Assembly: GCA_003453835.1 (NCBI GenBank)
Contig: DMMN01000090.1
Coordinates: 1 to 14,360, forward strand
From: Bacteroidota bacterium
GTDB taxonomy: Bacteria > Bacteroidota > Ignavibacteria > UBA10030
Reading direction: 5' to 3'
Length of the DNA stretch: 14,360 nucleotides
Part shown: piece after piece, positions 1 through 6,209 of the stretch
How positions within the stretch are numbered: the stretch's first letter is position 1
Layout of the letters: every line of letters begins with the position of its first letter
Program-made: the position numbers and the translations under genes
The notes under the pieces: generated by a model
What the model was told of the DNA's origin: nothing
Seen by the model: only the letters and a program-made list of their open reading frames with translations
The model's database searches: none

Positions 1-2
1 GA

Positions 3-1289
3 AGGCTTCTTGTCGAGACGTGGAACTTCAAGCCGACCGAATTCGGTATTTACTTGCAAGATCGCATGGAGTACGCAGGGCTCGTCATCAATCTCGGTGC
101 CCGTCTCGATAGATGGGACCCAAGAGCGGCTGACTATGCGAACTATTTCAACTTATTTGAAACAAAGACGAACTACCCGGTTGACGATAGCTTGCGTGCC
201 GAGATCGTCCCCATCCGGGCCAAAGAGAACGTAAAGCCGTATTACTTCTTCTCGCCTCGAATCGGCGTCTCCCATCCGATTTCGGATGAGGCCGCGATGT
301 ACTTCTCCTACTCGCGCAACTTTATTCCTCCGCCATTCTCACGCCTCTACGGAAGCTACAATGCCGTTCTTGGCGCGGCAGGGGGACTTCCGCAGTTTGC
401 GAGCTTGCGGCAGGAGCCGATCCGCTCCTCCAACTACGAGCTCGGTGTGCAGTGGGAATTCATTCCGAGGAAGTTCGGCTTCAACTTTACAGCCTATATG
501 CGAGACATTGAGAACTACAGCCAGAATGCGCTGTCGCTCTTTCTTGCCAACGGCCAGAACGCTTTGTACGTTAGCTCTCAGTATGCCGATTCCCGGGGTG
601 TAGAGTTAAGCTTCCAGGCATTGCGGCAAACCTATTTCGATTTCTTCTCAATCTACGGTCGCCTGAGCTATGCCTATAGCTATATCAAAGCTTCAGGATG
701 GACGGGGAATGATGCAACACAACCTACTTCGTTCTCACGCCCCGATACATTAAAGTTTGGGACCACGGTGCCGTTTGACGATTTCAGGTTCTACAATAAG
801 GTTCAAAACAACGTGGCTGGAGGCAACTCCAACCTTACGGGCGGATACGACCGGCCTCACCGGATCAGCTACGTTCTCTTCTTTGAGTTTCCGTACGATG
901 TTCAGCTCTCGTCGGTCGGCACGTTCCAAAGCGGGTTCTACTATCCTCTGACCGTCACAGCGGACCCGCGCGTTATTGGCCGGGAACTTGGTCAGGCACC
1001 ATGGAATAAAATGGTCGACTTCCGTCTCGAGAAGGGGTTCATGTTCGAGAACATGCGTTTCGCGATTTACTTCGACCTCAAGAACGCGTTCAATTGGACG
1101 AATGTCATCGGGTATGACAACACGATATCGGGAGCTCAACTGTGGGAGTACTCCAATGCAGGTAATACCAAGCTCAATGATGGGAATCCCGATCCGACAG
1201 GTTCCTACAGGCGAGCCGTCGGACCGGACGGAAGCTACTTCTACGATATCCCGCGTGAGTACTACATCGGCGTGAAGGTTGATTTCTAA
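3..1289 (+). CDS. TonB-dependent outer-membrane receptor, C-terminal part (5' truncated by window edge)
   Basis: The reading frame is open from base 3, so the real start lies upstream; the visible TTG at 54 and ATG at 66 are internal. The 428 visible residues have alternating aromatic/polar strands and long loops typical of the 22-strand barrel of TonB-dependent receptors. Recognisable pieces are EFGIYLQDRMEYAGLVINLG, with a RLDRW strand following, SSNYELGVQWEF, SRGVELSFQA and RISYVLFFEFPY. The chain ends EYYIGVKVDF, a terminal aromatic beta-signal as expected for BAM-assembled barrels. The plug and any carboxypeptidase-like N-terminal domain are outside the window. In this family the barrel imports a ligand using TonB/ExbBD energy. 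The substrate cannot be read from this part. It is followed 46 bases later by an exported FnIII protein and then a PorV-like protein, so it probably belongs to a surface uptake/secretion operon. The family is clear; the ligand is unknown. Confidence 0.88.
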   Translation, partial: RLLVETWNFKPTEFGIYLQDRMEYAGLVINLGARLDRWDPRAADYANYFNLFETKTNYPVDDSLRAEIVPIRAKENVKPYYFFSPRIGVSHPISDEAAMYFSYSRNFIPPPFSRLYGSYNAVLGAAGGLPQFASLRQEPIRSSNYELGVQWEFIPRKFGFNFTAYMRDIENYSQNALSLFLANGQNALYVSSQYADSRGVELSFQALRQTYFDFFSIYGRLSYAYSYIKASGWTGNDATQPTSFSRPDTLKFGTTVPFDDFRFYNKVQNNVAGGNSNLTGGYDRPHRISYVLFFEFPYDVQLSSVGTFQSGFYYPLTVTADPRVIGRELGQAPWNKMVDFRLEKGFMFENMRFAIYFDLKNAFNWTNVIGYDNTISGAQLWEYSNAGNTKLNDGNPDPTGSYRRAVGPDGSYFYDIPREYYIGVKVDF

Positions 1290-1313
1290 GAGAACGTCTC
1301 TGGTTGTGAACCA
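1289..1313 (+). other. Two back-to-back small inverted repeats after the receptor stop codon
   Basis: AGAGA-acg-TCTCT (1289-1301) and TGGTT-gtg-AACCA (1301-1313) are two perfect 5-bp stems with 3-base loops, sharing base 1301, directly after the receptor stop codon. They have no T-run, so they are unlikely to terminate transcription. They could mark an mRNA processing or stability point between receptor and downstream gene, or be chance. Confidence 0.3.
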
Positions 1314-1323
1314 CACTACTAAT

Positions 1324-1328
1324 GGGAG
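1324..1328 (+). promoter_or_regulatory. Ribosome binding site GGGAG deciding the 1336 start
   Basis: GGGAG lies 7 bases before ATG 1336 and supports that start over the in-frame TTG at 1279, which overlaps the upstream receptor gene and would place an implausible polar stretch before the signal peptide. Confidence 0.7.
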
Positions 1329-1335
1329 TAACATT

Positions 1336-3897
1336 ATGAACATGACGAAACGAAGAGGGTTGCCTGCAGCAATTCTCATCCTATTGTTCGCCGTTGTTCC
1401 GGCTTCGCTGCTCGCCCAGACTGCACCCGCCACCTCGGTCGCAAATTACCCGGGCGCAGGCGTGCTGCAGGCCGGCGATAACTGGGAGTCCTTTCTACCC
1501 CAAACCGTGCCGAGCTACAGCGAAACGGGAACATTTGGGACACTCGGCATCCGTAACTTCCTCCGGTTTGGAAACTACGACCGGAGTTGGACTACGCCAA
1601 GCACTCACTGGCCGAATGCCTATCCGTACACCTTCTACTGGTTCAAGAATGCGATGGCCGTTGAATACAATCCGGACCCGACATTCAATCCGGCATCAAT
1701 CGGCGGACAGACGAACCCCAGCTATTTTGCCAATTCGGGCGTAAACTATGGCCATCTTACATTCAAATCAACATTAAACGGTGCGAACGATCCGAACCGA
1801 AATTACACGCGTGATCCGTACTGGGTTGACGGCACTCGCCGTCAGCATGCCGTGTACGAAGCGGCGTGGCCTACCAACGTCGGCATCGATGTGAAGGTGC
1901 GCGCTCATGCATTTCAGGGGCCTAACTGGAACAACCTGAATGACTTCGTTGTCATCGAGATCGAAATGAAGAACACCGGCTATCTTGACATGAACATGGA
2001 CGGAGTTGCCGAGAAGCTCAACAACGAGATCAAGGCACTCGCCTTCATCATGACGTCGCAAAGCTTTATGTCGATCTCGAGCTACGGTGGAGGAGGCCGG
2101 AACAGGAACGACATCGTCCCGACGCCGATTGCCCGCCAGGCAGTGTGGGTGAACGATAACGATCCCAATGGGTCACCCTGGGCGTTCAGCGCGATGTACA
2201 CAAGCGCCTCGGTCTTGAATCCCGCTGCAGGAAGCGTCGATATCGGTTTCAATTCCGGGGCATTGAAAAACTACACGGATGTCTGGACCGGCTGGGTGAT
2301 GCTCGATGTACGGCGAGGCGGCCTCCCGGCAGACCGATCGAAGGGCGTTGTGACCAACCCAATAAAAGAGACAGTCTTCGGAACACACCCGATCGGTGTC
2401 GGTGCGGAGCGTGGATGGTACGTCTCGGGCGGAAGCAGCCCGCTGCTCTGGACATTGGGGAACCCGCAAGGACTGCATGTGAACGGTGTCGGAGCGTTCT
2501 ATGTGGATGGCGGCAAGAGCCGGGCAACGAGCGTTGCCAACCTTAATCTTAATCCCAATCCGAATTATTTCGCCAGCGGCACTGCCGGTAATCTGACAAC
2601 GTTTGTGCCGAAGCCTGCCGGTAGCCGCACCAGACCAAATGGTGACTTCAAGAGCTCCGATCTCTTCGATCAGGTGTCGTTTGAAGATGGAAAAGCCGAC
2701 GCAACCACCAACTATCCCAATGGCTGGGGCAAATTCTCAAAGGGAGCCAGCAACACAGAAAACTTTAACGGTGATCTCTACAGCAGTGTAGGCCCTTTCT
2801 CCATTCCGAAAGACTCAAGCATCACGATCGTCTATGCAACCGTGGCAGGATATCGCCTCGAAGGCATCCAACGGTCGGTGCGCGCGGCTCGGTGGGCGTA
2901 CGAGCAGAACTACAATCTCCCTCAACTTCCGCCCCTTCCGGACGTGAAGGTCTCGAACACTCTCTCCAAATCGGTAAACGTCGAATGGGATACACGCGCG
3001 GAGAGCGATGCGGGATTTGCAGGGTACAAAGTCTGGAAGTCCTCGCAACATCTGAAGAAGAGCTTCCTCGACGAAGGCATGCGAATCGTTGATCGCTATC
3101 AGGAACAAATGACGCTCGGGACGATCCCGGCCAATCTCAAGAAACCCATCAACCCGAAGTTTGATGCATTCGGTCAAGTCAATTCAACCTCCCATCAGGG
3201 AACCTATCAGCCGGACACGTGGGGAACGTGGGATCTTGTTGCTGTGATTCCGAAGGCCAATCTTGCGAGTGTCCCTACTGCAGCCTCTGCCGGCTACAAG
3301 TACAGATATGAAGACAAGGATGTCGTGCTTGGGTTCTCATACTGGTACTACGTCTCGGCGTACAAAGAAGGGACATTCACAGGCCCGGGCGGGGAAACGA
3401 CTGATCGCATCGAGACGCATTCCACAAACAGAAACGGTGCAACCGGGTTATGGAATCTCACGTATCCGTTTGCCACTCTCAATGCAAACTTTGGCAAGAT
3501 CCTTGCATCTGATGCCGCCCCAACGGCTCAAGGCCTGAAGAATATCGGTGCCGTCCAGGTTGTGTACTCGGCGCTCGCCCCTGCAGGCAGCGTAGGAAAC
3601 GTCGGTGTGCGGCCGAATCCGTACAAGAGAGCGGCGTTGCACGACAACAGAGCGAACGTCTACGATCACAAGCTCCTCTTTTATAACTTGCCCCCGCAGT
3701 GCACGATTACTATCGTCGATGTTGCAGGCCAGGTGATCGACGTGATTAACTTCAGCTCCTCCGACGCTAACCGCGGAAGCACGTTTTGGGATATGTTTTC
3801 CAAGGACGGCATCGAAGTGGCCAGCGGCCTCTACATCTACATTGTCGAGTCACCTACCGGCGATAAGAAGGTAGGGCAATTTTCCATCTTACGATAA
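1336..3897 (+). CDS. Exported FnIII protein with FlgD-like C-terminal (type IX-like) sorting domain
   Basis: This 853-residue protein opens with a signal peptide: basic MNMTKRR, a hydrophobic stretch, then a likely cut after SLLAQ. Residues about 30-530 form a large aromatic- and Gly/Asn-rich region that I cannot assign. It holds a DMNMDGVAE stretch (residues 218-226), which fits the DxNxDGxxE calcium-loop pattern. About 533-690 resembles an FnIII domain (VNVEWD...GYKVWKS...YWYYVSAY) with a large insertion. From about 755, RPNPYKR starts a FlgD-like/T9SS type A-like domain ending in ASGLYIYIVES and GQFSILR. In FCB bacteria such domains direct export through the type IX system and attachment to, or release from, the cell surface. 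Position between a TonB receptor and a PorV-like protein suggests a surface partner of the receptor, somewhat as SusD partners SusC, although there is no SusD similarity that I can see. The start is set by GGGAG at 1324-1328. Confidence 0.8.
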   Translation: MNMTKRRGLPAAILILLFAVVPASLLAQTAPATSVANYPGAGVLQAGDNWESFLPQTVPSYSETGTFGTLGIRNFLRFGNYDRSWTTPSTHWPNAYPYTFYWFKNAMAVEYNPDPTFNPASIGGQTNPSYFANSGVNYGHLTFKSTLNGANDPNRNYTRDPYWVDGTRRQHAVYEAAWPTNVGIDVKVRAHAFQGPNWNNLNDFVVIEIEMKNTGYLDMNMDGVAEKLNNEIKALAFIMTSQSFMSISSYGGGGRNRNDIVPTPIARQAVWVNDNDPNGSPWAFSAMYTSASVLNPAAGSVDIGFNSGALKNYTDVWTGWVMLDVRRGGLPADRSKGVVTNPIKETVFGTHPIGVGAERGWYVSGGSSPLLWTLGNPQGLHVNGVGAFYVDGGKSRATSVANLNLNPNPNYFASGTAGNLTTFVPKPAGSRTRPNGDFKSSDLFDQVSFEDGKADATTNYPNGWGKFSKGASNTENFNGDLYSSVGPFSIPKDSSITIVYATVAGYRLEGIQRSVRAARWAYEQNYNLPQLPPLPDVKVSNTLSKSVNVEWDTRAESDAGFAGYKVWKSSQHLKKSFLDEGMRIVDRYQEQMTLGTIPANLKKPINPKFDAFGQVNSTSHQGTYQPDTWGTWDLVAVIPKANLASVPTAASAGYKYRYEDKDVVLGFSYWYYVSAYKEGTFTGPGGETTDRIETHSTNRNGATGLWNLTYPFATLNANFGKILASDAAPTAQGLKNIGAVQVVYSALAPAGSVGNVGVRPNPYKRAALHDNRANVYDHKLLFYNLPPQCTITIVDVAGQVIDVINFSSSDANRGSTFWDMFSKDGIEVASGLYIYIVESPTGDKKVGQFSILR

Positions 3898-3911
3898 TCA
3901 ACGACAACTAT

Positions 3912-3916
3912 GAGGG
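3912..3916 (+). promoter_or_regulatory. Ribosome binding site GAGGG deciding the 3925 start
   Basis: GAGGG sits 8 bases before ATG 3925. The alternative in-frame ATG at 3910 has no purine-rich site before it and itself overlaps this motif, so 3925 is preferred. Confidence 0.65.
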
Positions 3917-3924
3917 CAAGACTT

Positions 3925-4965
3925 ATGAATAAGATCTCTTTAATACCCATTGTTGCTTTGCTCCTCTTGGTTTTTGCCAGTGGGACGGTGAATGCCCAGA
4001 ACCGCAAGGCAGGCATCAATAGCGCGGCCTTCCTTAAGGTTGGTGTAGGAGCACGGCAGGTTGGCCTGGGTTCGGCCGTCACGTCCTTCAATAATGATGT
4101 GACAAACATGTTCTGGAACCCCGCCGGGGTGGCGTTGCGAAATGAGATGGGGCAGGCCTCCTTCACGTACAACTCGTGGATCGCGGGCATTACGCAAAAC
4201 GCATTTGCAGCGAGCTACAATATGGAAGGCGTCGGAACCATCGGCGTCGGGGTGATGACCTTCGGCATCTCCGGCATCCAGGCCGATCGTGATGTCTATC
4301 CTGGAAACGCGGTACTGCAGGCGCTGCAAATCGATCAAGGAAGCTCCGGCACCTATGATTACATGGATCTGATGTTTCAGGTGACTTACTCGCGCTACAT
4401 CATCGAACGGCTTGCTCTTGGGGCATCGGTGAAGTTTATCTCTGAAAAGATCGATGACCAGAACGCGTCGGCAGTGGCCTTCGATCTGGGATCGGTCTAC
4501 AATATCGGTTCTTCAAACTGGAACATCGGTGCACGGATCAGCAACCTGGGAAGCGACATCAAGTTCTACGACTATGCTCACCCCATCCCGCTCACGTTTA
4601 GCATCGGGACATCCATGACGCCGGTGCAATTCGGCGATAACTCGATCACCTTCGCTCTGGACGCCGTGAAACCCCAGGACGGACAGCAGTACTACTACAC
4701 CGGCATGGAATACAATTACAGCAACATGGTGTTCGTTCGTGGCGGATGGAAGGTCAATTACAGCAATTTCGGACTTGCCGCCGACGGCGTTGATGAGGGA
4801 ACATCTCAGCGGCAGGGAATCCGGACCAGCCTTGAGAAGGGCACGCTCGGGGCCGGGCTCCGGATCCCGCTGTCTGAGTATGTCGTTTCCTTCGATTATG
4901 CTTACACACTCTTTACGGCGCTCGACGACGTTCATCGCATCACACTCCATTTTTCGATGAAGTAA
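3925..4965 (+). CDS. PorV/PorQ-family outer-membrane beta-barrel protein
   Basis: This 346-residue protein begins with a signal peptide: MNKIS, a hydrophobic core IPIVALLLLVFASG, and a likely cut after VNAQ. The mature start is diagnostic of the PorV/PorQ (UPF0164-type) family: AFLKVGVGARQVGLGSAV followed by NNDVTNMFWNPAGVAL, the Gly-rich first strands and N-P-A/G turn. The rest is a run of alternating beta strands ending in ITLHFSMK. In the type IX secretion system, PorV is the outer-membrane shuttle that receives folded cargo and hands it to the attachment machinery; other family members are less understood and may work as transporters. It lies 27 bases after a gene for a likely FlgD-like-sorted cargo, which fits a cargo-partner role. 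An in-frame ATG at 3910 would add five residues but lacks a ribosome site. The length fits the family. Confidence 0.87.
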   Translation: MNKISLIPIVALLLLVFASGTVNAQNRKAGINSAAFLKVGVGARQVGLGSAVTSFNNDVTNMFWNPAGVALRNEMGQASFTYNSWIAGITQNAFAASYNMEGVGTIGVGVMTFGISGIQADRDVYPGNAVLQALQIDQGSSGTYDYMDLMFQVTYSRYIIERLALGASVKFISEKIDDQNASAVAFDLGSVYNIGSSNWNIGARISNLGSDIKFYDYAHPIPLTFSIGTSMTPVQFGDNSITFALDAVKPQDGQQYYYTGMEYNYSNMVFVRGGWKVNYSNFGLAADGVDEGTSQRQGIRTSLEKGTLGAGLRIPLSEYVVSFDYAYTLFTALDDVHRITLHFSMK

Positions 4966-4998
4966 CGACGCTCTTCGACACCTTCTTGCTGTAGCCTT

Positions 4999-5042
4999 GC
5001 AAAATAGTCAGGGTGGCGCTCCTTTTGCCCTGACTATTTTGC
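4999..5042 (+). terminator. Perfect 15-bp hairpin, probable (bidirectional) intrinsic terminator
   Basis: GCAAAATAGTCAGGG (4999-5013) and CCCTGACTATTTTGC (5028-5042) are exact reverse complements around a 14-base loop. The A-run on the left arm and T-run on the right arm give the A-stem-T shape of terminators that can work both ways, although the T-run (TTTT) is short and within the stem. It starts 33 bases after the PorV-like stop codon and ends 15 bases before the next possible start (5058), so it may instead be a 5' UTR control element of the MetE-like gene. Confidence 0.72.
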
Positions 5043-5057
5043 TATTCCCACCATCTC

Positions 5058-6101
5058 ATGATTGCAGCGATGAACACTCGACGAAGTATCTTACCCACCT
5101 CCGTCATCGGCAGTTACTCCTTCCCTGCCTGGCTCGATCAGGTCCGTAATCTCGGAGCGAAGGGGATCCTCACCCAGGAACAAGTGAAGGAAGGCTACGA
5201 TGCCGCCGCGCGTTCCGTTATCAAAGATCAGGAAACGGCCGGAGTGGATATCATCACCGACGGCGAGATCCGTCGAGAAACGATGGTCTATTTCTTCTCG
5301 AAACGCATTCATGGCTTCGATTTCGATCATGCCAGAATGCATGCAATTGGCAACCTTGATCCGACCATCCAAATGGCCGATCCTGTCGTCGTTGATAAGG
5401 TCCGATGGAAACAGAACCTGAACATGGATTTGCATTTCACCTTCCTAAAGGAATTCGCTACTGCGCGCACAAAAGTGTGTGTCACCGGCCCGCAGATGCT
5501 TGCCAAGCGGGCAACCAATGAATACTACAAGAATGACAAAGAACTGATATTCGACCTCGCCGAAATCCTGAACAAAGAACTCAAAGGTCTCGTCGCGGCG
5601 GGCTGCGACTTCATCCAAATCGATGAACCGGTGTGGGTGGGGTACCCGCAGGATATGCCCTGGCTCGTTCAGGCCTTCAACACCATGGTGGATGGGGTTG
5701 ATGCGAAGATTGCCGTGCATGTCTGTTATGGGAATTACCAGTTGAAGCGACTTTTCAAAGGACAATACGCGGAACTCTTCCCGGCCATCCTCGATGTCAA
5801 CGCAAGCCAGATCTGTCTTGAGTTCGCCGTCTCGGATGGTATAGGGTTGGAATTGTTCAAACACTATAAGACCGACAAGGAAGTGGCGGTCGGTGTGATT
5901 GATGTAAAAGACGAGGCTGTGGAAACTCCGGAGATCGTAGCGAAGCGCATCAGGCAGGCGTTGGAGTACATTCCGGCAGAGCGAATATACATTGTTCCTG
6001 ATTGCGGAATGAAATTCATGCCGCGCGACCGGGCATTCGGTAAACTGAAGGCAATGGTGGAAGGAACGGCTATCGTGCGCAACGAACTTGGGTTTGCGTA
6101 G
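5058..6101 (+). CDS. Stand-alone MetE catalytic-domain protein (cobalamin-independent methionine synthase II-like methyltransferase)
   Basis: The 347-residue product matches only the C-terminal catalytic barrel of MetE; full-length MetE is about 750 residues, and the N-terminal folate-binding domain is absent. The zinc and thiol-activation ligands are all present: His221 and Cys223 (HVCYGNY), Glu255 (CLEFA) and Cys316 (PDCGM). ITDGE (residues 66-70) and QIDEP (187-191) are also family hallmarks. Short core-MetE proteins make methionine from homocysteine, often with a methylcorrinoid rather than methyl-tetrahydrofolate; others transfer alkyl groups between different thiols. This one begins right after the hairpin at 4999-5042 and precedes a glycosidase-like gene by 108 bases, so a housekeeping role and a role in the catabolic operon are both possible. 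No Shine-Dalgarno precedes either ATG 5058 or the in-frame ATG 5070; the conserved block starts near residue 11, so both starts are possible. Confidence 0.85.
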   Translation: MIAAMNTRRSILPTSVIGSYSFPAWLDQVRNLGAKGILTQEQVKEGYDAAARSVIKDQETAGVDIITDGEIRRETMVYFFSKRIHGFDFDHARMHAIGNLDPTIQMADPVVVDKVRWKQNLNMDLHFTFLKEFATARTKVCVTGPQMLAKRATNEYYKNDKELIFDLAEILNKELKGLVAAGCDFIQIDEPVWVGYPQDMPWLVQAFNTMVDGVDAKIAVHVCYGNYQLKRLFKGQYAELFPAILDVNASQICLEFAVSDGIGLELFKHYKTDKEVAVGVIDVKDEAVETPEIVAKRIRQALEYIPAERIYIVPDCGMKFMPRDRAFGKLKAMVEGTAIVRNELGFA

Positions 6102-6209
6102 GCGGTGAGTTGCGAGTCAACCGGGCCGAGGAGCAGTTTGATGGTCAGGTGATTCTTCCATACTTCCTCTTTACAAACATCAGAATAATCAGCGGTGCCG
6201 TGAGCAACA
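6102..6209 (+). other. 108-base intergenic region with strong ribosome site but no long ORF
   Basis: It holds GAGGAG (6128-6133) 7 bases before ATG 6141, an ideal ribosome site, but that frame reads ATG-GTC-AGG-TGA and stops at 6150-6152. Further in-frame stops follow at 6186 and 6201 before the downstream coding frame opens. No clear terminator or promoter was recognised. It may be a leader with a micro-ORF or a decayed gene start. Confidence 0.4.

Noticed and set aside
1279..1335. N-terminal extension of the FnIII protein from TTG 1279
   Set aside because: It would put a polar stretch before a standard signal peptide and overlap the receptor stop; ATG 1336 has a ribosome site.
750..1433. 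A 227-codon antisense open frame over the receptor 3' end
   Set aside because: It crosses two sense genes with clear features and has no recognisable product.
5034..5041. Possible Bacteroidota -7 promoter element (TAnnTTTG) in the hairpin right arm
   Set aside because: The sequence TATTTTG is one base short of the consensus spacing and no -33 element sits at the right distance.
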